Positions 11,851 through 24,600 of a stretch of DNA of 64,000 nt are shown here, piece by piece. The stretch is from positions 29,343,897-29,407,896 of the forward strand of contig LS997563.1 in assembly GCA_000469685.2 (NCBI GenBank), read 5' to 3'. The notes below the pieces were generated by a model. That model was given only the letters and a program-made list of their open reading frames with translations, did no database searches and had not been told where the DNA came from. The first letter of the stretch is position 1, and each line of letters starts with the position of its first letter. The position numbers and the translations under genes were made by a program. The stretch is from Haemonchus contortus (lineage: Eukaryota > Nematoda > Chromadorea > Rhabditida > Trichostrongylidae).

Positions 11851-13880
11851 TTATTGCACAAAATGCGTATTATGATTTCCTTGAGTTTTGTGTGATTTTG
11901 GGCTGACAACATCAGTTCGTCCGCAGAGTTCTTCTCTGTAGTCCATTCCGCTTAGTATGAATGGTTGCTTTGTAGAGAGTTTCTCTACCAGTCCTCGCTC
12001 CTTCCTCACCAGGCTCCCTTTGAATGTCATCATATCAGCATCTGCCATCCCACTTAAATTGAAATTGTACGATGTTTACGCCTCCTCGGTCGACATACCA
12101 CAACATCAGAGAGTCTCCAGCCCAGGCAAAGTTCCGCAGTTCACCTTGAATAACTGTTTATAAGTCTTTTTTTCACACAACAAGTCGTGCAGTCAATCTC
12201 CTCCCAGTTTTCTGGGTGATTTGCATTCATTATTTGCTACCTGGCATCGGTTCTAATTGGCATAGGCATTCTATTTAAGTTTAGCTACAATTTCCTTCTA
12301 CTTAAACTTATGTAAACTTTTCTTCAACTCTATATATGGCTAAGGAGCGGTTATGTTATCTTATTTCATTTGGGCTCACCTGAGAATAGGAATGTCTGGT
12401 AGTAATTGTCAAGCACCGAAACACATTTCGTGCTCAAAGTGTATCGGAGTAGATAGAAACGAGATTGTTGAAGTATAGCGACCAAAAGATGGCCATCCTG
12501 TACAGTCGAGGCGATTGACAAAACATCATTCTGAATGAGGAAATATGATGTTGTTGTAGAAGAAAATTGAGATCTACCTTGATTTGCATGGGCAGGTACG
12601 TAAGAACTGCACTCGTCGAGACTTGAGTAAGTTGAACACCTCCATCAGCATCGATCATCGTCAGAATATCGGCAGAAACAGCTGAGTCTGGGTTGAAGGT
12701 CGTTGATGATAGATAGGCGTATTTAACTGTAATCGGTAAGTAATGCACTGATGAACCCTGTGGAACAACAAGCCGCTGCGGAACAGACCTTGGGAGGAAT
12801 TATTTTGCAACGTCGTTGTTCGACAACTTTGAATTGACCCGGAAAAGGCAGAACCATCTGCTCCGATGCGGTGAGTCTGCACCGCACAAGAAGGCGTGCT
12901 TATCTGGGAAGCGGTCGTGAGTTGCAAGCCGGTTGCACCTGAGTATACCCGAGCTTCAACCAGTTGATCGGAGAACTGTAACTTGGAAATCATGAGCTGG
13001 AAAACTTATTTAGTTGATGCTCACTATTCTCAAAGGAAGTAAGACCTGAGGAAAGCAGTTCACTCCCTTCATCACAACCGCAATAAATGAACTTCTGACC
13101 TCATAAAGTACTCCCTTGACTCGGCAGAAATTGGTCCCATAGGAACAGTTTGTACAGCAGTAGATCACTTGGGCCTGGCGACAGCCATTACTCGCTGTTG
13201 AGAAGCAGTAATCGTCTGCTGCCATAATTGTGCATGAAGAACAATTCGAAGTGTTCAGAAGAACTGTGGCCTCCAGAATGGTGTTGTTGTTGATCAAGTG
13301 AAGGGAGCCATTCCCGTAGGAGAGCAATTGGTTACGGAAAGCGAACGCTCTCGTGACTGGCTCGAGACTGCTGACGGAACCGAGTGGAACATAGCGAGAT
13401 GACGTGCCAACAACGTAACCAACTGGGAAAGGAAACGGCGTTGGTGTTGGAGACGAAGTAGTGGGTATGGTGAAGACGACAGCTGTAAAGCCATGATCGT
13501 GATGGTCGCCCTTGAGCGCAAACACCACCACAAGGGTGATGACGATGGCGATGATGAAAAGGGCGGTCAGGAGGACGAGAAGACCGATGAACAGCGTTCG
13601 TTGGGACAGCCTCCTGTACCAGGAGCGTACAGTCCCTGAATGCATCAATAATTGATTGATATGTTCTTTGTCCGTAATGGTACCCCTTCTTCACATTCAA
13701 ACTACCTGTAATGTCCACAGAAGATGTTTGGGTGGGACTCTGCTGATCTGGAACCGATTCTTGCCATGAAACAATCTTCAGAAACTGATTCGAGTCTACT
13801 TCTGCTGAGGGAAATCTGTGGTCCATATCTCTGCTCTTGGCTGTTTGTTCACCAACGGACTCGTGGCGACCTCGACTCAT
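11851..13880 (-). CDS. Type II single-pass membrane protein with a Cys/Ser-rich ectodomain, unrecognised
   Basis: Exons on minus: 13706-13880, 13046-13635, 12789-12996, 12578-12747, 12380-12530, then 11851-12153. All joins are in phase with introns of 70, 49, 41, 47 and 226 nt. The last exon changes frame. A 46-nt intron at 12053-12098 (GTATGT donor, unusual AAG acceptor) restores it and gives 516 residues; a frameshift is the alternative. A 58-residue hydrophilic N-terminus precedes one membrane helix (about residues 72-95, LFIGLLVLLTALFIIAIVI), then a Ser/Thr/Pro stalk and an ectodomain with clustered cysteines (NCSSC, YCCTNC) and several N-glycosylation sequons. Short repeating hydrophobic strands suggest, but do not prove, a beta-propeller-like fold. 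TTTTCAG lies four bases before the ATG, a typical spliced-leader acceptor. I do not recognise the family. Confidence 0.75.
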
Positions 13881-13884
13881 TTTT

Positions 13885-13891
13885 CTGAAAA
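13885..13891 (-). promoter_or_regulatory. Probable spliced-leader trans-splice acceptor
   Basis: On minus, TTCTCATTTTCAG ends four bases upstream of the ATG at 13880. Nematode trans-splice acceptors use this sequence and position. A cis-spliced 5' UTR exon is the alternative. Confidence 0.5.
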
Positions 13892-14044
13892 TGAGAATTG
13901 GCTCTGGTGGTAGCAAAAATTTGTTACGGAGCTGGCTTACGAGCACTAGAAACTGAAAGGGTCCCAAAATTTTCTGTAATCGTTATGTGATGGCTACTGA
14001 GGAATGGCACTCCGTAATTGGCACTTTGATCGCACCTGTGGACG

Positions 14045-14405
14045 ATTCAGTAATGTGGATGAGGTCGAATAAGGGATGGGATATGAGCAAACTGAAGACG
14101 CCGCAGGGAAATCCGTTGAGGACAAGGCCGGGTCTCATTATTCAGTTATCCTCTTCTCCTCAACGGATTTTTCTTCAGTTTGATCATTACCAGCTCGTCA
14201 GTGGGAGTATAAATCATGCGAACCCTTTCCCATAGAATCCCTCGCCCACCCAGTGACTAGTTCGATCTCTAAAAAAGCAGTGGAGGAGGTGACGTGTGGG
14301 GTTATGCGTATACCAATCAAACTAAAAGCTTCGTAAAGATTTGTCGAACAACTACGCAATCAGGACAACAGCTTTCCCCTTATCCGACCTCATCCACATT
14401 AATGA
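14045..14405. repeat. Foldback element with nested inverted repeats
   Basis: The outer pair 'gtggatgaggtcgaataagg' (near 14055) and its near-complement 'ccttatccgacctcatccac' (near 14378) enclose an inner pair: 'aactgaagacgccgcagg' with 'aaatccgttgagga' near 14090-14120, and 'tcctcaacggattt' with 'ttcttcagtttgatca' near 14158-14187. No coding sequence is seen. It is probably a decayed MITE. Confidence 0.5.
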
Positions 14406-14896
14406 TCTGATAGCTGATGGAAATCTTCTTTTCCAAGAGTCCTCGATTCGATATGATCCTGCAGATACTCCCCCATCCCCTGATCTATGGTTACCATCTC
14501 CGACTCCCATTAAAGCATGCCGGAGTGGAATCATCAACATTCATGCCATTCCTTTCGATCCAGTACCACACGGTGAAAAACTGAACAAGAATTCGGTGAT
14601 TGGCAATGGCTCCTGAAGGCGGTAGAGCCGGTTCCCTCTCCAACACTATGACAATGATTGAAAAAATTGCTGAGTCATGATCTCAAACTATGAATTATTC
14701 TTCGTAGACTCTTCGTTGGGTCTATAAAATATGTAGAGATGCTGGTATAAGACCCACAAAACGGAAGGAAATGACTTCAGTGGGAAGTAATTAGGCAATC
14801 GCCCAAACTGTCAAGTTTGAGCCTGGAAAAGTTGAAAAGCTGTCCATTAGCCACTGAACTGCCTAGTTTTCCCTGCTATTCCATTAGCCACTTAGA

Positions 14897-15383
14897 GGCA
14901 CAGTTCACGATGAAAATGATTCCTGAGGTTTCCCCATAGAATGAATTTGAGGCCCACTCGTATATCATATATGGCGCTAAGTTAGGGGTTACAAAGGTCC
15001 AAAGATTGTGTCGTGTGTATCCTCGGACGAGTTTCACCAGCATTGTAGAGGCTGCATCATTCACAAGGGTACCAATGTAGGAAGTTCAAACTTGCCAATG
15101 ACCCATAGCGACATTCAAAGCAATTCTGAACAGTTTCGGCTTGATGTGGTCAGCTCTTTGCCATTTGCAACAACTGAAATCTCGTCCGAATATCCCTTCC
15201 ATATGGAGTTATTCCCGTCATGGTGATCTCGTCCAACCTCTATTTCCTCTACTTTGTAGAGGCTATCTTTTTCTCAAAATCGGCGAATTCTCTCGCATTC
15301 TTCACTGCCGATGAACTATTCCCAACCAATACTTCCACTTCTCGAATAAAAATTGGTACCTCAAAGTTATCATGAACTGTGCC
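14897..15383. mobile_element. MITE with GGCACAGTTCACGAT termini, copy 1
   Basis: It starts GGCACAGTTCACGATGA and ends in the near-complement TCATGAACTGTGCC. A related copy lies inverted at 32803-33303; internal phrases such as 'gatttcagttgttg' and 'cgacagtgaatagc'-like segments are shared in opposite orientation. No clear target duplication is visible. Confidence 0.6.
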
Positions 15384-15534
15384 GTAAACTGCCGCTACAC
15401 TTCCCACTATTCCTGAAGAACGCTCCTGGATTTCAGTTTCTAGTCCTGCATTTACACCCCTTTTATCGGATAGAGCTGTATATAACGAAATACTAACGCT
15501 TACGCTATTTTTCTTCTATGAACACTTCTTGGGG

Positions 15535-15715
15535 GCGGAAATGGCGTAGTGGCAAGTGAGGCACTGGTAGCTTACTTGGTTCCAGACTCGTCTGAGAGGA
15601 TAAAAACACTGACATGTTCCTCGGCTAGCCTTCATAGTATCAGCGAAATACGCATTCGATACGCCCTACCATTCTGAATGGAAGTCCAATGCGGGTATGG
15701 GGGTGGTTGAGGCTA
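15535..15715 (+). repeat. tRNA-derived SINE fragment
   Basis: It shares 'ggcgtagtggcaagtg.ggcact', 'ccagactcgtctgagaggataaaaacactgac' and 'ttctgaatggaagtc.aatgcggg' with the full-length SINE at 54704-55005. The B-box region is missing here. Confidence 0.65.
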
Positions 15716-16317
15716 AGAACTCCATGCTTCATCCTTCCAAGGACTATTCAGACAAACAGATTCTACTTGTATGGGAGGAGAGAGTTATTGAGAATCATCA
15801 TGAAGACTGATGGACAAAAGCAACTCAAGCCAATTGTTTCTGAGAGAGAGCCATATTCTCTCTTTGAAGCAAATGTCAAGAGGGAAGCAGATAACATTCC
15901 TTTTGGGAAACTAATTCACTTTATGAGGAGAAAATGGGTAATAAATAATCTGTTTCTTTGATCAATTAATTATTTTTATCAAACTTCTCACTTGAACAAT
16001 TTTTTTGCACGTTTGATTAATTGATCGTTTTCAAGGCGTGAAATAAAGATGGTGAGGGCGTAGGGGTATTTCTTTGGTAAGAAAGATGAAACACGCTGTA
16101 GAAGGGGGAATCAATATAATTATGGCTCGAGCGATATGAGGAAGTTAAGTTTTGAACATACAAGAAACAATCAGCACCGTCGCAGCATATTTTAACGGCG
16201 GTATGGCAAAGATAAGGCAAATCAGCCAGCTCACTGCATGCGTAGCAAACGGGGGACCCTTTGTTCTTTTACTGACAGGATTGACAAAAATTCCTTAAAC
16301 AGTACTGTTAGCCTGGA

Positions 16318-16660
16318 CTTGTGGAGCAGTTTGGTGCGTTGGGCTGGACCGATTCCTTCGAGAGCTGAGTCCTTCTTGGTACACCGTCACACACGCATGG
16401 TCTGAGATCGAATTTTCGGTCGATACTTGCCCAGGCCAACATTGCTTTTTATCTTTCCACGGCAGGTCATTCGGAATTAGACTTATTAGGGAGGATAAGA
16501 GAACTGAGTTGTACATCGGTTGGCTACTGTATCTTACTGTCTAGGCCGTATAGGCATTCAAAACATCACTACGATTCTATATGGAGGTCGAACGCGGGGC
16601 GCATCCCAAAAGCAGGATCGATTAAAGCTAAAAGGCTTTATCTCTTAATATTCTCAATAT
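16318..16660 (+). repeat. tRNA-derived SINE, diverged copy
   Basis: A box-A-like 'gcagtttggtgcgttgg' and a degraded B box 'gagatcgaattttcgg' precede the family body: 'aggccaacattgc', 'gagttgtacatcggttggctac' and 'cactacgattctatatggaggtcgaacgcggggcgcatcc'. It ends where the inverted tandem-repeat block begins. Confidence 0.65.
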
Positions 16661-16669
16661 CCTACTTAT

Positions 16670-17340
16670 ATAATCGGCTAAGTGTGTCTGTTGGTGTGGT
16701 TGTGTGTGTGTGTCAGTGTGTGAGTATGTGTGTGTCTGTCCGACCGGAAATTCATAACTCCTGTCCCTCTGAACCTAGAACATTCAAATTTGCAAGGAAT
16801 ACAGGTGACAGGATGGGAACACTGACGGTAGGTGGTAGGAGGTGACAACAATTGAAAGGAAGTGATAAGGAGCCTTAAAAGGCAAAAGCCACAGGACCCA
16901 TATTTCCCTTTCTGTTCAAGATGAAGTCTTGAACCTGGGTATGTGATGTAGGATGTGAAGGGACCGTAAACGATTGGCGACAGGGAATGATAGCAAGTAA
17001 TAGGGACTGATAAGAAACCATAGTAGGCGAGAGTCACTGGATCTGTATCGCACTTTCTGTTAATGATGGAATCTTGAAATTTTAATAGGTTATGTAAAAT
17101 GTTACAGGATCGTAGGTACTCGGTGACGGGATCGAGAATGGTTGGTGCCAGGCCAGTGGCTGATAAAGCTGACAAGGGCCAATGAAAATCCTGCTAAGCG
17201 TAGAGTCATTATAGTGATGGCATCAATAGTGGAGCCTTGACAGTTTGGCATGTGTTGTGGAGTACGGCGGGATCGTAGACGATCGATGATAGGAACTGTT
17301 AATAGCTGATAACGACTGATAAGAGCCCTTATCAACTGAA
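16670..17340 (-). repeat. Decayed tandem-repeat block with GT tract, copy C (inverted)
   Basis: This is the reverse complement of the layout at 4280-5165 and 7440-8010. It starts 'tcctacttatataatcggctaagtgtgt', runs through a GT-rich tract (16695-16735) and 'aattcataactcctgtcc', and then through at least four diverged units with 'ctgataag' phrases. A long open minus frame at 16678-17175 is a by-product of the repeat. Confidence 0.6.
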
Positions 17341-18659
17341 TTTAACTCCTGTGGTATTTACGATGTATTTATGATTACGACTATTATATAGATTACGACC
17401 GCTACCCAGCAAGGTTTGTAACTCGGTCGACCGACCGAGATCGACGTTACTTTATGTTTTGATATCATTTACGTCAAAGCTCATCCGACCGCCAATAATT
17501 TGGGATTCTCAACTAATGATGTACCCGTGGAAGAGAGAAGGCCCAGAGATAACGACATCTGATAATGGTGTCGTTATCACTTGAGAACATTAGTGAGCAC
17601 TATTCAATTCTTTGGTTGCCTATCAATTAAACCTTTAATGGTTCATAGTTTCCAAGATGAAGAGCAACCGATTGACACTTTTAATCGTAGGCGTGAGCGT
17701 GGGCATGTGGTACACGCATTGGCGTGCGTAGCCCAACTGGTTCATTAATATGACTTCACAATCAATTTACAACTTTTAAAGTACCTTCCATTCACATTCT
17801 CAAAAAGTTCCTAAAATCGCTCAGTATGTATGTAGTCTTTTCACGAGCTCGCCAGTCGTCCTCATGTTGGCATTCTGGGGGCAACTGCAGTGATCAATTT
17901 ATCATTAGCAAATCTTCGAAGCCCTCTTCTGGTTGCTGGCAAAACTCGAGGCTTCAGGTTATTCTCCTACTCATAATCAAGCCAGGTGTGAAGGTAGATG
18001 TCCTACGGTTTTTTCTCAGCTTTTTATCCTTTCTGGATTTCTTCGTATCCGTCTCGTGACGACAGGGCTTGAATCCAGCCCCATAGGTCTCCATAGGCCC
18101 CTCCGCTGATCCCTCTTTCCAAAGCTGGAAACCTTCTAATAAGTCGGGCTGAATTAGCAGCTGTATAGTAGCCATAGCAGTTATGTTGTCTCTAATACCA
18201 CTGTGGTAGCGCTAGTGTTATACCTTGGACCGCATTACAAACCAGTTGGACCCGTTTCGGCTCCTCCACTATCTCATATCCGCAGCTTTATTCAGCGGGC
18301 AAAAAACCTACAAGAGCAGCCTCATACATGAGGAATTGTGTCAGCTGTTACTGCCGGTGTATCCGTTTATCAATACCGAAGTACATGTTTCTAAAACCGA
18401 AGTACACGTTTCTGAATCAAAGAAGAGAAAAGGTGTCATTCGACTGAAATACATAACGAAAGTATAACCGTGAGTATGGCGATATGAGCGAAACTTTAAT
18501 TACAGGTATAGGTATAACATGGGCGGTCTAGTTATTCGTCTAAGCTAATCCTCATCACCAAGTCGTCCCGAAATAAAATACAACATATAGACAAAATTGA
18601 GCATTACAGAATACCACAATATCACAGCACTCGTACTGGCTTCATCCTCCGTACCCTCC
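17341..18659. other. Region 3' of the collagen gene, no gene seen
   Basis: It contains only short open frames without splice context. A 16-bp local duplication (gaagtacatgtttct / gaagtacacgtttct) lies near 18378-18410. The collagen 3' UTR presumably lies in the right part, but I see no clear polyadenylation signal on minus. Confidence 0.45.
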
Positions 18660-21600
18660 TTATTCACGGCGTTTGTACCGTGGAGCTGGTGGGGCCAATT
18701 GTTGGTAATGGGCAGGGTTATACTTCGTGGGCGTACCGGCATCCCATAGTTTTCCGACAGGATTGGCACCGTACGAGCTAGGCACGAGTTGCACATTGTA
18801 ACCCTGAAAGGTGAGATTTCAGAAAGAAATTCAAATTCTGTGACAGAGTGGGAGATACCTGCTTGGTCCTGATAATGGTAGGGCGATCGAATTTGACGAC
18901 CCGTTGTGAATAGGCTCGGACTGGCGACATGATTGTGAGCTCGTCGTCGGAGTAGCCGACAGACTGACGGGACTGGACGGGCTCCGGATTGGCAGGTTCA
19001 TTTGGCTCGTCGCCATAACTTGGAGCAGTAGTATACGGCGATGCTTCTACCTGCGTCGGTTTGACGGAGACGTATGACTCTGTTACGACTGCAGGGCTTT
19101 CGGTAGTAGAAGGCAAGATGGCGTAACTTGCTGGAGGCGGAGTCTGATATGACACCGGCTCTGGGGTTGATACTTCCGGGACAAACTTTGCCGAACTGTC
19201 AGCACTATATGTTGGTTCAGATTGGATGGGTGTGTCGACAGGTTCGATCACTTCAGCGTATGGGGATGGTGATGGCAGCTGGTATGGTGCTGGCGATGGC
19301 AGCTGGTATGGAGCCGGTGTTGGAACTGCTCTAGCCGGTGTTGTTAGAGGTTTCTTCTGTACGACGGGAGACCTCGTCGGGGCTGGTGGCTGAGGTGATT
19401 GCGGCCTTGACTGGTTCGAAACTTCGTCACCGTAACCGAGTTCTGAGATTTCGTGCTCAATGGCGCTTGGAGGGACGTGACTAGGTGACTTTGGGCGTTG
19501 AGGTTTGTGAACGTTGACTTGACAGTGGGAACAAGATCCTGGAAAGAAAGGACGTCATGGCAATCGTGGACGTCTACTTCTGAAAACTATAAAAAAGGCG
19601 GGTCTGTAAGAGTATATGAGCAACTGACCAGGCTGTCCGATAAGGCCCTGTGGACCGATTGGACCGGGCGAGCCGAGTGCGCCCTTGCTACCTCGCTCAC
19701 CCTGAGGTCCACGAACACCGCCACTACCGATTATACCAGGGCGGCCGTCACTGAAACGAAATTAGTCATTACTCTGAACACTGGTCAGTATATAAATTGA
19801 GATGTATAATCTGCGAAGAGGCATATCAAGGTTACCGCTGGTTTACGAACACTGATAAAAAACTGGTATCACCGGTTTATGTAGAAGTAAGTATAATGAA
19901 AAACATCCAGTTAGATGACCAGTCGATGAATCAGCCATGAATTGATAATGTTAGGTGAAAATATTTTCGAAGGGTGGGGCACCGCTTTTTCCAACATTGA
20001 GCGCTAGAGCGTAGAGGATGGGTAGCCGACTTCGCGAGCCCATGATAGTGCATAGGAAGTTCCTTGCCCGAGAAAACATAGTTTTCTCCATGAGCCTTAG
20101 AAGGGACTTACCAGTTAATGTCGGCGTGGGTGAGTCTGATGAATCTTCAGTTCTTACCCAATTACTCGATACTAGCTTTTCGTACAAGGTAAACATCTCA
20201 CAAGCTCCGAGATAGGACCAATACTTTTGTGGCCAAGAGTCGTCTCAAAGCATAAGTGAAGTCGGCTTTTCTGGGCTCTTGCGCTCAATGTTGGAAAGGA
20301 GCCTGTGCCTCCTCCCCCGAACTACACTTTCACTTGTTGAAAATCGCCAGCACTCAATCTACCAGCAGCCAGCCATTCTAATGGATGATGATTGGTAAAG
20401 GTCAAATCGATTACCGTAAAAGGATAGGTCACCCTTTCTAAGTAATCACCCTCACAGTTCAACTGGCAGACATTTACTCTTGTCCAAAACAGCCAACAAA
20501 TGGAAAATAGCGAAGGCTGTTGCAATGAATCCTCGCAACCAAACAAAAACCATTTATCCACTTATGTGACCGAGGTTGAAGGCCGTGCATGACACGAGGT
20601 GAGGAAACTAATCGGGATAACCTATATAAAGGAGTGGCACGTGATAAGACAACTAGCTAAGATTTGCCGCGCGATCTAAGCGCGGCAAGTCTTGGCTAGT
20701 TGTCGAGTCTCAGCTGGCGATCGAAACTCTGAGCATAGACTGGGCTTCCTGCCAGCAGTGTCAGCAATCCACTGCGATGGGACAAAGAGTTGTATCAAAT
20801 ATACGCAATAGTGTATGAAAAGAGGAGATTCTTTTTCACGTTTTGTCACGTGAAGCAATGTGTTTACAGGTTTTCGCATGTTGGAAATTGTCAAAATTCT
20901 CTACCACTCCCTGTCCCTGAGAACCACCTTGACATACTTCTCTCTGGGAACTTCGCCTGCCTCGGGAACTTTGAATTCCTCCGAAAAAGGTCCATTCGTA
21001 CAGGCGAGAAAGTCAAATTTCTGCATGCGCGACTTCTCAGAAGTCTTTTACGTTAAGGGGACCATTAAGGATCGGCAAAAAGTGGTTAAATCCTGCTAAA
21101 CGAAAGAGATGTATCAAGGCAGTGGTTGAACTCATTTTAAAGCCAGTGGGAAAGGAGTTTCAAAATAACCTCTGTACTATGTTTGGCTAGAAAAGGACGA
21201 ATTGTACTATTAGAGAAAAGCCCCAATCTCTTTGAGCTCCTATCCGGAATTGAACGAATTGATGTTGCATCAAACGACACATACTGTGACAAGAACAGAA
21301 TAACACCAGTAAAAGTGTCGCAAGTAATGGGGGAGGGGGAAGGGGTGACGGGAGAGAAAGAGGAGGAAATTATTTAGTTGCATTATGTAGTTGGAAGTGA
21401 TGTTGAAAGATGAGGCTTTCTCGAAACAACTAGCTCTTCCAGTTCTTCCAGTTCCCCTGGTACTTCCTCCACAAGACCACTACACGAGAGAACCATTGGG
21501 TTTAACCCTCGAGGGTGAACGGTGGTGAGTTTTTGTGGTTTTTCTATCGCCAGGATCTTGAAATCCCCGCTTCAATTTCTTTGATACTGAATGGTAACTG

Positions 21601-24600
21601 CACTTAGATAGTTTCGGCACCAAAGAAAGGCTATTAATTTGCTTAAACATCCATGAACTTATTCAACTTTCTAGATGAACGTATCAACAGAATCAGACTT
21701 CTGAATTTCCATCATTTTCTTGTCAAAATGATTCCAGATTGGAATGTTTGTTTGCTCAGTTGTAACTTAGACCCCACCTGTTCCATGGATGTGGTTCCAA
21801 AAGTGAAATTAGCTTCTATTCACTACGATAAGAAAAAGCTAATTTTTCTCACTCTGATTTTTCCAAATGACTTCTGAATCTTTTGAATTCGCCCATTTAG
21901 AGGAAGTTTCGCAAGAGATGGACTGTTATCCACTACAGAGGTGGTGTAGTGGTTAGTCGAACTTTCGCACAAGCATGATCCGGAGATTGAGTACCGGATA
22001 GTCAGTCGTTCAGGCTGGAAAAGCCCTCTAACCCTCCGGGGTAAGCTAATTGGTAACAGACTGGTTTGAGACAATGAAAGCACTGGCTTGTACTTCGGCT
22101 GACTACCGCAAACCATTGTATGAGTCACATACGTTTTCAAAACGCCCTAACCATTACGAATGGGAGTCGAGTGCGGGGCATATACCACGGGACGGATATT
22201 TCAACGCCAACGACTGTTTTTTATCCTTCAAATTCAAGTTTTTTATAAAGGTACTTTTGCTATCAAAAAACAGATGGCAGATGGGAGTATGCGAATGACT
22301 TTGGAATACATTGCCATGAACGGGAGCGATGTGAAATGTTTTTCCAAACATGGTAGGTATAGGTAGGTGAATGGAGAGCATGTGAATGTCACAATCATGT
22401 TTATCGATACATCATTGTCAGACACAGTGAACAACAATTCGAGATCGATTCCAAGTACAAAAACGATAGGCACTTGGCGAAGGGCCCAAATTGGGGAGTG
22501 AAACATAGGAAGGGAGGTCCGAGTGTAGTGTTTCGGGGTGATAGTGAATTGGGTGTGGGAGAAATCAACTCCAATTAAGGTCGCAATCGATGATGAAAAT
22601 GCGAGCGAAAATCCGTACAACCTCGTATTTTTTTGAATTTGCTCCCGTTTATAGTCGAACTGCCAGGATATGGGACGTAACTGCCATGGGAGTGAGAAGA
22701 ATCGCTACGGGTAGCTTTACATGTTCAAAAAAGGTATTCCTCTGGAACGGTACCCAGAAAGAAGAAATTGGTCGAGGCTGAGTAGAAACGGAATTTTCTT
22801 TTCTAAAAAAGAGAAAGGAAAGCTTGGGGAGCTGTAGGGGGAGAGGAACGGCTCGCGGTCCTCGAATACTGGGAACGCACCCGAAACGGGTTTCGATTCA
22901 TCACCGAACTGAGCGAATACCTCATAAAACCAACATTTACAACGAGGCGACTATGCAAGCGATTGGAATCGGATTCAGTAGGTTGTGGAGGCAACAGAAA
23001 TGGAGTCGACATTCCAAACCCCATAATCTTCAACATGGAAAAAATTCAGGCCGGTTTCCCCATGGAATGGGCCGACGCAACTGCCGTCTCTCTCCTAATT
23101 GCCGGTTCAATGGGCTACATTCAGGGCGAAAGGGTTCTTCTTGTTCCAGTCCACTAAATTCACCGGAGCGATACCGTTTGAGTACCCACTGGAAAAAGCG
23201 GACAGGAGCGATCGTTAGCAATGATGAAAACCATAATGGGATTTAGTGCTCATATTTATGACCGATAATCTACAGTGGAAAGCTAATAATTCTTATTTTG
23301 CGGTTTAATATCGCGATTAAGCCTAGCCATCATAAGGCAAAAAGCATCGCTGCTGTCCTCCACAGAACCAGACGAGCTCAGACTAGCTAGGCTCTGGTTC
23401 TTCTAGGGACCGGGGATCCGCCCAGCATCTGTCTGGAATGTAATCACGACAGATCCAGTCAGTTCACAGTTATTCAGGAACCTCCACCACCTCGAGCAAA
23501 CGTTGCAGATGGGTAAGCTCTTGCGGAGCCACTCTTATACTTTTTTGGCCTCTGAAAAGTATCGCCTGACAACTGGACTATTTGTTCTACCCAGACCGCG
23601 TGAAGAGGACAAATAGAAAAGAAACACCTGCACTGGATAAAATGTTTTCCATGGGCTTAGTTGTGTAGGAAGAAATGAGGGGATGAGACAAGTAAGAGAC
23701 CGATTGAAAAGCGTAAAAAGAAACTCAAAAGGGGACAGTAGGAGCACGTGACAGCGTTCACGGAGTCCGTCCCTACCACTACTTGGCAGCTATCCTTGGT
23801 CTCGTAAAATAGCCTTGAACTCACAGCGTTCCACAAAGAGAGTTTACTTTGGAAGGAGTTCGAAGGGCGCCTATCCGGAGTAAAATGTTGACGAGGAAGC
23901 TCATACCCGGATTGCCCAGCAGGAATCCCACATCCAGGAGGCGGAAGGAGGTGAGTAGTGGATGCCGTTGCCAATTGCATGGTCCGAGGATCAGTTCTCG
24001 GTGGAGTAAGTAAGTTTTTCAACAGCTATATAGTTTCAGTTAAGTAAAAAGGACAGGGGCACAGTCTTGTTTATCGCCTGACCCCAAAAGGATATTGTAG
24101 AGAAGGCCAGCTCAATGAATTAGCCCCATAAATCCAAATGGAAAATTTATCGGTGAAGGGGTTCAACTGAGAAGGAATTGGAAAGCGGAGGCATCCACTC
24201 CTTATCTGAACGCTTGACAATGCCGGTGATAGATAGAGAACTACTATTCGATCAAGAGTAGATGCAACCAATCCCTTTTCAGAGGGCACCACAAAAATTA
24301 AATTCCAAATGATTGGTGACAAGATTGAATAGATTTTTTGCTAACACACTTTCTGGAAGTCAGCAAGAGATTTGACTGAGCCTTGTTTTTGCAAGAAAGC
24401 CTGGAATCAGTCAAAGGCCGGAAGGATGCCGGTTCAGCTAACCAACAAAAAAACGGACAACAAAAAAAAATCGGACGACTTAGCAGAGCTTATGTCTTGT
24501 GCCATCTGTGTCTGAGGCTATTACTTACTGGAACTGGAGTCGAGGGAAGAATGAATTTAAAGTACTAGAGAAAGGTCGAAGGACGAATTCAGTTCTTTTT

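Noticed and set aside
13332..13967. A 211-codon minus open frame overlapping the membrane-protein exons
   Set aside because: Only its first 58 codons (from 13880) are used; after 13706 the splice signals and hydrophobic helix support the other frame.
22243..22620. Hydrophobic 125-codon minus frame resembling a chemoreceptor piece
   Set aside because: No conserved receptor motif, no splice-consistent neighbours, and it overlaps SINE-rich intron DNA.
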